Position numbers and translations under genes: made by a program
Assembly (NCBI RefSeq): GCF_001499995.1
Contig: NZ_LQIU01000012.1
Location: forward strand, 62,001 to 126,000
Length of the DNA: 64,000 nucleotides
DNA from: Mycobacterium sp. IS-1496
GTDB lineage: Bacteria; Actinomycetota; Actinomycetes; Mycobacteriales; Mycobacteriaceae
Direction: 5' to 3'
The notes under the pieces: generated by a model
Seen by the model: only the letters and a program-made list of their open reading frames with translations
Databases searched by the model: none
Told to the model about the DNA's origin: nothing
Shown here: positions 27,551-36,533 of the stretch, piece after piece
Position numbering within the stretch: position 1 is the stretch's first letter
Layout of the letters: each line of letters begins with the position of its first letter

Positions 27551-28162
27551 GTGCAATTGCTTTTGGTCAGACATGCGCTGCCGATGCGCAGCGAACCCGG
27601 TCAGGGCTCCGACCCGGACCTCTCTGAGGACGGATTCGAACAGGCCAAGCGGCTGCCCGACGCCCTCGCCCGGTTCCGGGTCGCGCGGCTGGTGAGCAGT
27701 CCGCAGCGGCGCGCCGTGCAGACCGCGCAGCCGGTGGCCGACGCGCTGGGCCTGGCCGTCGAGGTCGACGAGCGGCTGGCCGAATACGACCGGGACCTGC
27801 CGCACTACATCCCGATCGAGCAGATCGCGAAGGAGAACCCTCAGGAACTCGAGCGTCTGATGAGCGGTCGGCTGCCCAGCGGTGTCGACGAGGAGGCGTT
27901 CATGGCGCGCATCGTCGCCGCCGTCGACGACCTCGTGGCCGATGCCCAGCGGGAGGACACCGTCGCGGTGTTCAGCCACGGCGGGGTGATCAACGCGCTG
28001 CTGCACCGCGTGCTGGGCACCCAACGGTTGCTGTCCTTCCACGTCGACTACGCCTCGGTGACCCGGCTGCTGTGGTCGTCACGGGCCGGTCAACTGGCGG
28101 TGGCATCGGTCAACGGGACCGAGCACGCATGGGACCTGCTGCCCCGAAATCTGCGGTGGTAG
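27551..28162 (+). CDS. Histidine phosphatase (phosphoglycerate-mutase-like)
   Basis: 203-residue protein. LLLVRHALPMRSE provides the nucleophilic RHG-type motif (RHA here), SSPQRRAVQTAQ the second Arg and AVFSHGGVINALL the second His. It is likely a small-molecule or protein phosphatase rather than glycolytic mutase. GTG at 27551 is preferred because it puts QLLLVRH at the N-terminus; ATG 27530 would overlap the divergent SDR start. It is followed 10 bp later by the APH-like gene, so they are probably co-transcribed. Confidence 0.82.
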   Translation: MQLLLVRHALPMRSEPGQGSDPDLSEDGFEQAKRLPDALARFRVARLVSSPQRRAVQTAQPVADALGLAVEVDERLAEYDRDLPHYIPIEQIAKENPQELERLMSGRLPSGVDEEAFMARIVAAVDDLVADAQREDTVAVFSHGGVINALLHRVLGTQRLLSFHVDYASVTRLLWSSRAGQLAVASVNGTEHAWDLLPRNLRW

Positions 28163-28172
28163 ACATTTCGCC

Positions 28173-29189
28173 ATGACGTCTTCCACCCTCGACGGGCTCG
28201 ACCTCGGCGCACTCGACCGCCATCTGCGGGCCGAAGGCATCGCCCGCACCGGCGAGCTCCGGGCCGAACTGATCGCGGGCGGCCGCTCCAACCTGACGTT
28301 CCTGGTGTTCGACGAGGCGTCGAAGTGGGTGCTGCGCCGCCCGCCGCTGCACGGCCTGACTCCCTCGGCGCACGACATGGCCCGCGAGTACCGCGTGGTG
28401 GCCGCGCTCGCCGACACCGCCGTCCCGGTGGCCCGCGCGGTCACGATGCGCAACGACGACTCGGTGCTCGGCGCCCCGTTCCAGATGGTCGAACACGTCG
28501 AAGGCCGGGTGGTGCGCACCGCGGACGAACTGCAGGCGCTCGGTGACGTGGCGACACTGCACTCCTGCGTCGACGAATTGATCCGGGTGCTGGCCGAACT
28601 GCACGCTGTGGACCCGGCCGCGGTCGGACTCGGCGATTTCGGCAAGCCCAACGGATACCTCGAACGTCAGGTCAAGCGGTGGGGGTCGCAGTGGGGACAC
28701 GTGCGCCTCGACGACGACCCGCGCGATGCCGACGTGCACCGGCTGCACGCCGCGCTCGCCGAACGGGTGCCCGCCGAGAGCCGCGCGTCGATCGTGCACG
28801 GCGACTACCGGATCGACAACACGATCCTCGACGCGACGGACGCCACCACGGTAAGGGCGGTGCTGGACTGGGAGATGTCCACGCTCGGTGATCCGCTCAG
28901 CGATGCGGCGTTGATGTGCGTGTACCGCAACCCGATGTTCAACTACGTGCACAGCGATGCGGCGTGGACCTCGGAGCTGCTGCCGACCGGTGACGAGATG
29001 GCCCAGCGCTACGCGACGGCGTCGGGGCAGGAACTCGCGCACTGGGACTTCTACATGGGGTTGGCGTACTTCAAACTGGCGATCATCGCCGCGGGCATCG
29101 CGTTCCGCGCCCGGATGGGCGGCGTCGAGGACAACGTGGGCGAGGCCGTCGGCCCGCTCATCGCCGCGGGGCTGGACGCGCTCGGTTAG
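28173..29189 (+). CDS. APH-fold phosphotransferase, ACAD10/FadE36-like (Rv3761c type)
   Basis: 338-residue protein with the aminoglycoside-phosphotransferase/ACAD10 kinase fold: GGRSNLTFLV and WVLRRPP in the N-lobe, then IVHGDYRIDN catalytic loop and VLDWEMSTLGDPLSD metal motif. Rv3761c is named FadE36, but this gene has no acyl-CoA dehydrogenase domain, so that name would mislead. Human ACAD10/11 kinase domains phosphorylate 4-hydroxyacyl-CoAs; the same role here is inference. ATG at 28173. Convergent with the LapA-like gene, overlapping by four bases. Confidence 0.84.
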   Translation: MTSSTLDGLDLGALDRHLRAEGIARTGELRAELIAGGRSNLTFLVFDEASKWVLRRPPLHGLTPSAHDMAREYRVVAALADTAVPVARAVTMRNDDSVLGAPFQMVEHVEGRVVRTADELQALGDVATLHSCVDELIRVLAELHAVDPAAVGLGDFGKPNGYLERQVKRWGSQWGHVRLDDDPRDADVHRLHAALAERVPAESRASIVHGDYRIDNTILDATDATTVRAVLDWEMSTLGDPLSDAALMCVYRNPMFNYVHSDAAWTSELLPTGDEMAQRYATASGQELAHWDFYMGLAYFKLAIIAAGIAFRARMGGVEDNVGEAVGPLIAAGLDALG

Positions 29190-29572
29190 CGCATGGCCGC
29201 CTTGTAGTTCTTCTTCGCCGCGCGCCGCAGCTGGAAGAGCCGCGCGGCCCCGGCGAGGGAGGCGATCAGGCCGCCGCACACCGCGGCCAGCAGGATCGCC
29301 ACGCCCACCGGCAGGCTCCAATGCCAGCCGAGGAAGGCGAGTTCCACCGACTCGGTGTTCTGGGCGATGAAGATCAGCAGCACGATGAGGATGAGCAACC
29401 CGACGATCACCGCCGTCCAGACGGCGGCCGCGCGGGTGAAGTGGACCTTCTTCACCTCGGGCGGAGTGCGATCCGCGACGTTGTAGTCGCCCGGGACCGG
29501 GGGACCGGGGTTCGGCGCGTCGTAGGGCTCTGGCTCACGCCCCGCTGACGGTCCGTACGGATCGGTGCTCAT
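29186..29572 (-). CDS. LapA-domain (DUF1049) membrane protein (Rv3760 type)
   Basis: 128 residues. The N-terminal 45 are disordered and Pro-rich, followed by two transmembrane helices around about 48-68 and 82-105, and a basic tail. FIAQNTESVELAFLGWHW between the helices is the DUF1049/LapA signature. The function is unknown; the two-helix hairpin with cytoplasmic ends is expected. Its TAA overlaps the TAG of the convergent APH-like gene within TTAG. Confidence 0.84.
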   Translation of the reverse strand: MSTDPYGPSAGREPEPYDAPNPGPPVPGDYNVADRTPPEVKKVHFTRAAAVWTAVIVGLLILIVLLIFIAQNTESVELAFLGWHWSLPVGVAILLAAVCGGLIASLAGAARLFQLRRAAKKNYKAAMR

Positions 29573-29714
29573 AGCTCATCATTTCCCCTCGCGGCTGTTT
29601 GCGAAACCCCCGTGCGCAGGCATCGCGGTGAGGCAAAGGACGGCGCGTCCCGCCGCATCCCGCTAGTGTCCGCAGGAGCCACCGCACGAGCCCACCCGCC
29701 GAGAGGACTTCCGC

Positions 29715-30671
29715 ATGGCGAGCACGCGCAGACGCAGACGGGGTGTCACCCGATGGGTGGCCCTGCTGGCCTCGGCGACGCTGACACTGGCCGGCTGCGG
29801 CAGTTCCAACCCGCTCGGCGGCGGAGAGATCTCCGGTGACCTGAAGACGATCACCGTCGGGTCGGCCGACTTCACCGAATCCAAAATCATCGCCGAGATC
29901 TACGCACAGGCGTTGGAGGCCAACGGTTTCGAGATCAGCCGGCAGTTCGGTATCGGCAGCCGTGAGACGTACATCCCTGCGGTACAGGACCACTCGATCG
30001 ACCTGATCCCCGAATACACCGGAAACCTGTTGCAGTACTTCGACGAAGAGACCGAGGTGACCACCCCGGACGCCGTCGTGCTCGGATTGCTGCGGGCGCT
30101 GCCCGGCGACCTGTCGATCCTGTATCCCTCGCCCGCCGAGGACAAGGACACCGTCGCCGTGTCGGCCGAGACGGCGCAGCGGTGGAATCTGAAGACGATC
30201 GCCGATCTCGCCGTTCATTCGCCGGAGGTGAAGTTCGGCGGCCCGTCGGAGTTCCTCAACCGCACCGAGGGCCTGCCCGGGCTCAAGGCGAAGTACGGGT
30301 TGGACGTCGCGCCGTCGAACTTCATCGCGATCAGCGACGGCGGCGGGCCGGCGACCGTGCGCGCCCTCACCGACGGAACGGTCACCGCGGCCAACATCTT
30401 CAGCACCTCGCCGGCCATCGAGCAGAACAACCTGGTGGTGCTGGAGGATCCGAAGAACAACTTCCTGGCGGCCAACGTCGTTCCGCTGGTCGCGTCGCAG
30501 AAGAAGTCCGACGACCTCAAGGCGGTCCTCGACGCGGTGAGCGCGAAGCTGACCACCGAGGCCCTCATCGAACTGAACTCCGCGGTCGAGGGCAACCGCG
30601 GTGTCGACCCCGACGAGGCCGCGCAGAAGTGGGTCGCCGACAACGGGTTCAACCAGCCCCTGCGGAAGTAG
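29715..30671 (+). CDS. proX: Osmoprotectant ABC transporter substrate-binding lipoprotein ProX
   Basis: 318-residue lipoprotein with lipobox LTLAGC (Cys about 27). The mature part reads ITVGSADFTESKIIAEIYAQ, a classic opening for glycine betaine/choline/carnitine receptors (OpuAC/QAT family), and later NGFNQPLRK. It would bind quaternary ammonium osmoprotectants outside the membrane and hand them to ProWZ. ATG at 29715 has GAGAGGA upstream. It is the first gene of proXVWZ, which corresponds to Rv3759c-Rv3756c. Confidence 0.92.
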   Translation: MASTRRRRRGVTRWVALLASATLTLAGCGSSNPLGGGEISGDLKTITVGSADFTESKIIAEIYAQALEANGFEISRQFGIGSRETYIPAVQDHSIDLIPEYTGNLLQYFDEETEVTTPDAVVLGLLRALPGDLSILYPSPAEDKDTVAVSAETAQRWNLKTIADLAVHSPEVKFGGPSEFLNRTEGLPGLKAKYGLDVAPSNFIAISDGGGPATVRALTDGTVTAANIFSTSPAIEQNNLVVLEDPKNNFLAANVVPLVASQKKSDDLKAVLDAVSAKLTTEALIELNSAVEGNRGVDPDEAAQKWVADNGFNQPLRK

Positions 30672-30678
30672 GCGACCT

Positions 30679-31797
30679 GTGATCACGTTCTCCAACGTCA
30701 CCAAGCGGTACCCGGACGGCACGGTCGCGGTCGACGACCTCAGCCTCGAGGTGCCCGAGGGCACGCTGACGGTGTTCGTCGGTCCCTCGGGCTGCGGCAA
30801 GACCACCTCGATGCGGATGATCAACCGGATGATCGAGCCCACCTCGGGCACGCTGACCGTCGACGGGAACGACGTCACCCAGGTCGACGCCGTCAAACTC
30901 CGGTTGGGCATCGGGTACGTCATCCAGAGCGCCGGGCTGATGCCGCACCTGCGGGTGGTCGACAACGTCGCGACGGTGCCGGTGCTGCGCGGCGAATCCC
31001 GCCGCAGCGCACGCAAGGCCGCGCTGGCGGTGATGGAACGCGTCGGCCTCGATCCCGCACTGGGCGACCGCTATCCGGCGCAGCTGTCCGGCGGTCAGCA
31101 GCAGCGCGTCGGGGTCGCCCGCGCACTCGCCGCCGACCCGCCGATCCTGTTGATGGACGAACCGTTCAGCGCCGTCGACCCGGTTGTCCGCGAGGAACTG
31201 CAGACCGAGATCGTCCGGCTGCAGAACGATCTGCGCAAGACGATCGTCTTCGTCACCCACGACATCGACGAGGCGATCAAGCTCGGTGACAAGGTCGCCG
31301 TCTTCGGCCGCGGCGGTGTGCTGCTGCAGTACGACGCGCCGGCGCGGCTGCTGTCCAACCCGGCCGACGATGCGGTGGCCGGTTTCGTCGGCGCCGACCG
31401 CGGTTACCGCGGTCTGCAGTTCTACCCGGCGACGGGCGCAGCCGGTCTACCGCTGCACGACATCCGCCACGTCCGCGAATCCGAGGTCGACGCACTGCGA
31501 TTGGGGCCGGGCGACTGGGTGCTGGTGACCCGGCCCGACGGGACGCCGTATGCGTGGATCAACGCCGACGGCGTCGCGCTGCACCGCAGTGGGAGCTCGC
31601 TCTACGACAGCACGATCGCCGGCGGCTCGCTGTTCCGGCCGGACGGCACGCTGCGACTGGCGCTCGACGCGGCGCTGTCCTCTCCGTCGGGGCTGGGCGT
31701 GGCCGTCGACGACGCCGGTCAGGTGATCGGCGGGGTGCGGGCCGACGACGTGCTCGCCGCGCTCGACGAACAGCGCACCGCGAGTCAAGAGGCGTAG
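30679..31797 (+). CDS. proV: Osmoprotectant ABC transporter ATPase ProV
   Basis: 372-residue ATPase. Walker A GPSGCGKTTS, signature LSGGQQQR, Walker B ILLMDEP and switch VTHDIDEA are all intact. Residues about 235-372 form a C-terminal extension in the place of the CBS domains of OpuA-type ATPases, which sense ionic strength; here the CBS pattern is weak. GTG at 30679 follows proX by seven bases. The substrate is set by ProX. Confidence 0.93.
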   Translation: MITFSNVTKRYPDGTVAVDDLSLEVPEGTLTVFVGPSGCGKTTSMRMINRMIEPTSGTLTVDGNDVTQVDAVKLRLGIGYVIQSAGLMPHLRVVDNVATVPVLRGESRRSARKAALAVMERVGLDPALGDRYPAQLSGGQQQRVGVARALAADPPILLMDEPFSAVDPVVREELQTEIVRLQNDLRKTIVFVTHDIDEAIKLGDKVAVFGRGGVLLQYDAPARLLSNPADDAVAGFVGADRGYRGLQFYPATGAAGLPLHDIRHVRESEVDALRLGPGDWVLVTRPDGTPYAWINADGVALHRSGSSLYDSTIAGGSLFRPDGTLRLALDAALSSPSGLGVAVDDAGQVIGGVRADDVLAALDEQRTASQEA

Positions 31798-31802
31798 CCA
31801 CG

Positions 31803-32471
31803 ATGCGCTACCTGCTGACCCACCTCGACGACCTGTGGGCACTCACCGTGATTCACCTGCGGCTGTCGCTGATCCCGATCGTGCTCGGGTTGGTGATCGC
31901 GGTGCCGCTGGGCGCGCTGGTGCAGCGCACCACGGCGCTGAGACGGTTGACCACGGTCACCGCGAGCATCGTCTTCACGATCCCGTCGCTCGCGCTGTTT
32001 GTGGTGCTGCCGCTGGTCATCCCCACCCGCATCCTCGACGAGGCCAACGTGATCGTCGCGCTGACGCTCTACACCGTGGCCCTGCTGGTGCGCGCGGTGC
32101 CCGAGGCGCTCGACGCGGTGTCGCCCGCCGTGCTCGACGCCGCCACCGCCGTGGGCTACAAACCGCTCACCCGGATGATCAAAGTCGAACTGCCCCTTGC
32201 TGTTCCGGTGCTCGTCGCCAGCCTGCGCGTCGTCGCGGTCACCAACATCTCGATGGTGTCGGTCGGTTCGGTGATCGGGGTCGGCGGGCTCGGCACCTGG
32301 TTCACCGAGGGGTATCAGGCCAACAAGAGCGACCAGATCGTCGCGGGCATCATCGCGATCTTCGTGCTGGCGGTCGTGATCGACACCCTGATCATGCTGA
32401 TCGGCAGGGCGCTGACGCCCTGGACCAGAGCCATCCGGCCGGTCCGGCGCAAGGCGGGGGCGGCCGCGTGA
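31803..32471 (+). CDS. proW: Osmoprotectant ABC transporter permease ProW
   Basis: 222-residue inner-membrane permease with five to six hydrophobic segments. The coupling-helix EAA-type motif DAATAVGYKPLTRMIKVELP meets the ATPase. A short N-terminus, typical of OpuCB/QAT permeases. ATG at 31803; its stop overlaps the proZ GTG (GTGA). Pairs with ProZ as a heterodimer. Confidence 0.92.
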   Translation: MRYLLTHLDDLWALTVIHLRLSLIPIVLGLVIAVPLGALVQRTTALRRLTTVTASIVFTIPSLALFVVLPLVIPTRILDEANVIVALTLYTVALLVRAVPEALDAVSPAVLDAATAVGYKPLTRMIKVELPLAVPVLVASLRVVAVTNISMVSVGSVIGVGGLGTWFTEGYQANKSDQIVAGIIAIFVLAVVIDTLIMLIGRALTPWTRAIRPVRRKAGAAA

Positions 32472-33262
32472 ACTTCCTGTCCGAGGCGCTGTCGTTCATC
32501 TTCACCGCCGCCAACTGGGCCGGCCCCGCGGGTCTGGGCGCGCGCATCGTCGAACACCTCGAATACACCGTCATCGCGGTCGCCTTCTCCGCGCTCATCG
32601 CCGTCCCGCTCGGGATGATCATCGGCCACACCGGCAAGGGCACGTTCCTGGTCGTGACGGGAGTGAACGCGTTACGCGCGCTGCCCACCCTCGGCGTGCT
32701 GCTCCTCGGCGTGCTGCTGTGGGGCCTGGGCCTGGTCGGCCCGACCGTCGCGCTGATGCTGCTGGGCATCCCGCCGCTGCTGGCGGGGACCTACGCCGGG
32801 ATCGCCAACGTCGACCCGGCGGTGGTCGACGCGGCGCGGTCGATGGGGATGACCGAGCGGCGGGTGCTGCTGCGGGTCGAGGTGCCGATCGCGCTGCCGC
32901 TGATCCTCGGCGGGCTGCGGACGGCCACCCTGCAGATCGTGGCCACCGCCACCGTCGCCGCCTACGCGAGCCTCGGCGGGTTGGGCCGCTACCTGATCGA
33001 CGGCATCAAGGTCCGGGAGTTCTATCTGGCACTCGTGGGCGCACTGATGGTGACGGCGCTGGCGCTGATCCTCGACGGGTTGCTCGCGTTCGCGGTGTGG
33101 CTGTCGGTGCCGGGCACCGGGCGGTGGCGCCGGGCGGCCCGGATGCCGCAGCCGTTCCTCGGCGACGAGGTGGCTCTGGAGTCACGAAGTCACGGCGGTT
33201 CGCGGTCGACTTCGGCGGCGGGCTACGAACCGGCGGGCGCGTCGCCTACGGTAGAAGGGTGA
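32468..33262 (+). CDS. proZ: Osmoprotectant ABC transporter permease ProZ
   Basis: 264-residue second permease. Similar layout to ProW: hydrophobic helices, then DAARSMGMTERRVLLRVEVP as coupling motif. The last 45 residues are a polar, Ser/Gly/Ala-rich extension after the final helix that ProW lacks. GTG at 32468 overlaps the proW stop; its own stop overlaps the start of the next gene (GTGA), so all of proX to 33861 reads as one operon. Confidence 0.9.
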   Translation: MNFLSEALSFIFTAANWAGPAGLGARIVEHLEYTVIAVAFSALIAVPLGMIIGHTGKGTFLVVTGVNALRALPTLGVLLLGVLLWGLGLVGPTVALMLLGIPPLLAGTYAGIANVDPAVVDAARSMGMTERRVLLRVEVPIALPLILGGLRTATLQIVATATVAAYASLGGLGRYLIDGIKVREFYLALVGALMVTALALILDGLLAFAVWLSVPGTGRWRRAARMPQPFLGDEVALESRSHGGSRSTSAAGYEPAGASPTVEG

Positions 33263-33861
33263 GTGAAGCCGACCGCTCTGACCTGAAGAACACCTGGCCC
33301 GCGGTCCTGACGTGGCGGGCGCACGACGTCGCCCGGATGGAATCCGTCCGGGTGCAGTTGTCGGGCAAGCGCATCAAGGCCTACGGCCGGATCGTCGCCG
33401 CCGCCTGCGATGCGCACCCGGCGTTCTCCGCCTCCTACGACCTGGTGACCGACGAGCACGGGGCGACGAAGCGGTTGGCGATGACGGTCACACTGGCCGA
33501 GCGGGAGCGCCAGGTGTCGTTCGCCCGTGACGAAGAAAACATGTGGCTGGTCCGCGATCAGCAGAACCAGATGAAACGCGCCGCGTTCGACGGAGCGCTG
33601 GACGTGGACGTGGCGCTCAGCCCGTTCTTCAACACGCTGCTGATCCGCCGTGCCGGCCTGCACGAGCACAGCGATTCGATCACCGTCCCGGTGGTGTACG
33701 TGCGGCTGCCCGAGTTCTCCGTCGAGCAGGCGTCGATCAGCTACAGCGGCGGGCCCGGCCCCGGCGGCATCAAGGTTCAGTCGCCGGTCGCCGACACCAC
33801 GATCACCGTCGACGCCGACGGGTTCATCGTCGACTATCCCGGGTTGGCAACGCGGATCTGA
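33259..33861 (+). CDS. Glycolipid-binding-domain protein (Rv3755c type)
   Basis: 200-residue protein resembling the putative glycolipid-binding family (PF06475), a beta-rich fold. [14 protein letters not shown] starts it, and [18 protein letters not shown] with LPEFSVEQ are recognisable. No signal peptide. The GTG at 33259 overlaps the proZ stop. The 3' end overlaps the convergent tyrA by 38 bp (33824-33861). Its link to osmoprotectant uptake is only positional. Confidence 0.78.
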   Translation: MSEADRSDLKNTWPAVLTWRAHDVARMESVRVQLSGKRIKAYGRIVAAACDAHPAFSASYDLVTDEHGATKRLAMTVTLAERERQVSFARDEENMWLVRDQQNQMKRAAFDGALDVDVALSPFFNTLLIRRAGLHEHSDSITVPVVYVRLPEFSVEQASISYSGGPGPGGIKVQSPVADTTITVDADGFIVDYPGLATRI

Positions 33862-34783
33862 TCACCCCGCCCGCGCGCCCGGCGGCGGCCAGTTCGTCGC
33901 GCCAGTCCTCGGCGCCGATCACGGTGGTGATGATCTCGGGGCGGCTGAAGCTGTCGTAGCGCATGCGGGCGGCGTGACCCGATTCGACCAGTTCGGCCAG
34001 CGACCCGTGCCGCGCCAGCGCCTCGCGTGCGGCGGTGAGCAGGTCGATGCTGCGGTCCAGGGCCGGGACGAGTTGCGGAGAGTTCGCCTCGCACATGGCC
34101 CGCACCAGGTCGGGCGCGGTACCGGCCACCCGGGTGCCGTCCCGGAACGATCCGGCAGCCAGCGCGAATGCCAGCGGCACCTCACCCGCGGTGACGGCCA
34201 GCGCCTCGGCGAGCAGATGCGGCAGGTGCGAAATGGCGGCGGCGGCCGCGTCGTGTTCGTCCGAGCGGGCGGGCACCACCACCGCCCGGCAGTCCAGCGC
34301 GAGCGTCATCACGTGCGTCCACACGTCGGGGTCGACGTGGTCGTCGACGCTGATCACCCACGGCGCACCGACGAACAGCGCGGCGTCGCCGGCTGCCCAG
34401 CCCGAGTGTGCGGTGCCGGCCATCGGGTGCCCGCCGACGAAGCGGTCCTGCAGGCCGAAGGTTCGAACCTGTTCCAGCACAGTGCCTTTGACACTCGTCA
34501 CATCGGTGAGCGGGCAGTGCGGCGCGGTGTCGCGGATGTGGCCCAGCATCAGCCCCAGGGCGGGCACCGGCACGGCGAGCACGATCAGCGCCGACGTCTC
34601 CGCGGCGCGGCCGAGCACCTCGTCGAGGTGTTCGCTGGCGTCGAAGCCGTCGAAGCGCGCAGCCTGCACACCCTCGACCGAGCGGTTGTAGCCGAACACC
34701 ACGCGTCCGGCGGCCGCGGCCGCGCGCATCACCGAGCCGCCGATGAGGCCCAGGCCCAGTACGCACACGGGTGGATTCGTCAC
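33824..34783 (-). CDS. tyrA: Prephenate dehydrogenase TyrA
   Basis: 319-residue NAD-dependent enzyme of tyrosine synthesis. [16 protein letters not shown] is the dinucleotide fold, VTSVKG and [12 protein letters not shown] carry substrate-binding residues including the catalytic His, and a helical C-terminal dimer domain follows. GTG at 34783 is chosen because GVCVLGLG-type N-termini start near here; ATG 34822 is possible but adds an unconserved stretch. No ACT domain is visible. Convergent overlap with the gene at 33259. Confidence 0.92.
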   Translation of the reverse strand: MTNPPVCVLGLGLIGGSVMRAAAAAGRVVFGYNRSVEGVQAARFDGFDASEHLDEVLGRAAETSALIVLAVPVPALGLMLGHIRDTAPHCPLTDVTSVKGTVLEQVRTFGLQDRFVGGHPMAGTAHSGWAAGDAALFVGAPWVISVDDHVDPDVWTHVMTLALDCRAVVVPARSDEHDAAAAAISHLPHLLAEALAVTAGEVPLAFALAAGSFRDGTRVAGTAPDLVRAMCEANSPQLVPALDRSIDLLTAAREALARHGSLAELVESGHAARMRYDSFSRPEIITTVIGAEDWRDELAAAGRAGGVIRSALPTRDSRR

Positions 34784-34863
34784 CGTTCCAGGTTGGCATA
34801 CGGTGTCTGCGGTCGTGGCCACGCCTGGTCAAAAGCGCTGGTGGGCGACTACCGTAACGCGAC

Positions 34864-35373
34864 ATGGGAGCACAGAGTGCGCCGGCGCAGGGCACGCCCG
34901 ACGGGTTCGGGGTGGCCGTTGTCCGCGAGGACGGCAAGTGGCGTTGCGCGCCCATGCGACGGGCTTCGCTCAACAGCCTCTCGGTCGCCGAGAAGGAGTT
35001 GTGTGAGATCCGCAGTGCGGGAGCGGTGTTCGGTCTGCTCGACATCGACGACGAGTTCTTCGTGATCGTGCGCCCCGCCCCGTCGGGCACGCGGCTGCTG
35101 CTGTCGGACGCCACCGCGGCGCTGGATTACGACATCGCCGCCGAGGTGCTCGAACAGCTCGACGCGGACATCGAACCCGACGACCTCGACGACGTCGACC
35201 CGTTCGAGGAGGGCGACCTCGGCCTGCTCTCCGACGTGGGGCTGCCCGAGGCGGTGCTCAGCGTCATCCTCGACGAGACCGACCTGTACGCCGATGAGCA
35301 GCTCGGCCGCATCGCCCGCGAGATGGGGTTCGCCGACGAGTTGTCCGCGGTGCTCGACAAACTCAATCGGTGA
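34864..35373 (+). CDS. tRNA adenosine deaminase-associated protein (Rv3753c type)
   Basis: 169-residue acidic protein that always accompanies tadA in actinobacteria (TIGR03941). GFGVAVVREDGKWRC opens it and an Asp/Glu-rich stretch (about 100-125: EPDDLDDVDPFEEGD) follows. The function is unknown; a partner or regulator of TadA is reasonable because tadA starts inside its stop codon region (GTGA at 35370). Confidence 0.9.
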   Translation: MGAQSAPAQGTPDGFGVAVVREDGKWRCAPMRRASLNSLSVAEKELCEIRSAGAVFGLLDIDDEFFVIVRPAPSGTRLLLSDATAALDYDIAAEVLEQLDADIEPDDLDDVDPFEEGDLGLLSDVGLPEAVLSVILDETDLYADEQLGRIAREMGFADELSAVLDKLNR

Positions 35374-35822
35374 GGTCCGACGAACTCCTGATCCGCGCCG
35401 CGCTCGACGCCGCGGCGCTCGCCGGTCCCAGGGATGTGCCGATCGGCGCGGTGGTGTTCGGACCCGACGGCGCCGAACTGGCCCGCGCCGCGAATGCGCG
35501 CGAAGCGCTGGGTGATCCGACCGCGCACGCGGAGGTGCTGGCGTTGCGGGCGGCGGCCGTGGTGCTCGGCGACGGGTGGCGGCTGGAGGGGACGACGCTG
35601 GCGGTCACCGTCGAACCGTGCACGATGTGCGCGGGTGCCCTGGTGCTGGCGCGGGTCGCGCGGGTGGTGTTCGGGGCGTGGGAACCCAAGACCGGTGCGG
35701 TCGGATCGCTGTGGGACGTCGTCCGCGACCGCAGGCTCAACCACCGTCCGGACGTGCGTGGCGGGGTGCTGGCCGACGAGTGCGCCCGGCCGCTGGAGGC
35801 GTTCTTCGCCCGGCAGCGCTGA
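35370..35822 (+). CDS. tadA: tRNA-specific adenosine deaminase TadA
   Basis: 150-residue zinc deaminase. HAEVLAL supplies the catalytic Glu and zinc His, and EPCTMCAGAL the two zinc cysteines. It converts A34 to inosine in tRNA-Arg(ACG); the matching tRNA-Arg(ACG) gene lies at 20980 in this window. GTG at 35370 overlaps the upstream gene. An inverted repeat and tRNA-Ser(CGA) follow. Confidence 0.94.
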   Translation: MRSDELLIRAALDAAALAGPRDVPIGAVVFGPDGAELARAANAREALGDPTAHAEVLALRAAAVVLGDGWRLEGTTLAVTVEPCTMCAGALVLARVARVVFGAWEPKTGAVGSLWDVVRDRRLNHRPDVRGGVLADECARPLEAFFARQR

Positions 35823-35833
35823 GCCTCAACGCC

Positions 35834-35887
35834 GAACGTGCGCTCACCGCGAAATTCTGGGCGGATTCTCGCAGTGGACGCACGTTC
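35834..35887. repeat. Long inverted repeat between tadA and tRNA-Ser
   Basis: Arms GAACGTGCG (35834-35842) and CGCACGTTC (35879-35887) with a 36-base interior that itself contains GCGA and TCGC ends and near-repeated AATTCTGG/GGATTCTC. It could be a terminator for tadA or a dispersed palindromic repeat. Confidence 0.55.
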
Positions 35888-35943
35888 AGCGAGGGCCGGC
35901 AGGCGATTAGGGGCTGCGCGGCCCGTTCGGTAAGCTGCCACAC

Positions 35944-36034
35944 GGTGGCGTGTCCGAGCGGCCTAAGGAGCACGCCTCGAAAGCGTGTGACGGGTAACCC
36001 CCGTCCGAGGGTTCAAATCCCTCCGCCACCGCCA
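35944..36034 (+). tRNA. tRNA-Ser (anticodon CGA)
   Basis: Acceptor GGTGGCG (35944-35950) pairs with CGCCACC (36024-36030), discriminator G, and CCA is encoded (36032-36034). The anticodon stem-loop cacgcctCGAaagcgtg reads CGA. Long variable arm. Its acceptor stem equals that of tRNA-Ser(TGA) at 17373. Confidence 0.97.
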
Positions 36035-36035
36035 C

Positions 36036-36076
36036 AAAGCTCCCACCGGTTCACGCTGGTCGGGAGCTTTCTTTCT
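36036..36076 (+). terminator. Intrinsic terminator after tRNA-Ser(CGA)
   Basis: AAAGCTCCC (36036-36044) pairs with GGGAGCTTT (36062-36070), extended inside by ACC/GGT, then the T-rich CTTTCT. It is the most canonical terminator in the window. Confidence 0.85.
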
Positions 36077-36200
36077 CGCACGCTTACCCGGCGGACAGTA
36101 AACCCTTCCTTCCTACCTGGTGATTCTGGCTTTCCGGCGATTACGCAGCCGCTGCCTGGTCGGCAGTATTTCCTCTACCGCCCCACCGAGAGGAACCACC

Positions 36201-36533
36201 ATGATCACCGCCACCGCCAGCAAACTGTCCCGCCGCAACTACGCCGCCGCGCTCCTCGGCGCCGCAGCCCTGTTCGCTCTCGCCCCGGCCACCGCCCACG
36301 CGCTTCCGCCGGGCAACACCACCGGCAACACCGGCTGCCACTACACCGACAAGGACGGCTACGACATCCCGATCGACGACGGCCAGTCCGTCATCGTCGA
36401 CGGGAAGACCGTCACCTGCAGCGGCGGAACGATCACCGTCAGCGGGGCCAAGGTCGACGGCGTGCGCCCGCAGCGCATCCCCACCCTGCAGGTCTTCGAG
36501 GCCCAGAAGCCGGTCCTCACGCAAGCCCGCTGA
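36201..36533 (+). CDS. Small secreted protein of unknown function
   Basis: 110 residues with an N-terminal signal peptide (hydrophobic core about 14-32, likely cut after AHA). The mature part is about 75 residues and has two cysteines (GCHYTDK and VTCSGG) likely to form a disulfide, in a beta-rich pattern. I do not recognise a family. ATG at 36201 follows GAGAGGAACCACC. It stands alone, between the tRNA terminator and the DUF2237 gene. Confidence 0.72.
   Translation: MITATASKLSRRNYAAALLGAAALFALAPATAHALPPGNTTGNTGCHYTDKDGYDIPIDDGQSVIVDGKTVTCSGGTITVSGAKVDGVRPQRIPTLQVFEAQKPVLTQAR

Noticed and set aside
28173..29189. Naming the gene FadE36 (acyl-CoA dehydrogenase)
   Set aside because: The protein has only kinase-fold motifs and no acyl-CoA dehydrogenase domain.
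36201..36533. A lipoprotein or MspA-type porin identity for the small secreted protein
   Set aside because: There is no lipobox and it is far shorter than MspA; only a signal peptide and one disulfide pair are supported.
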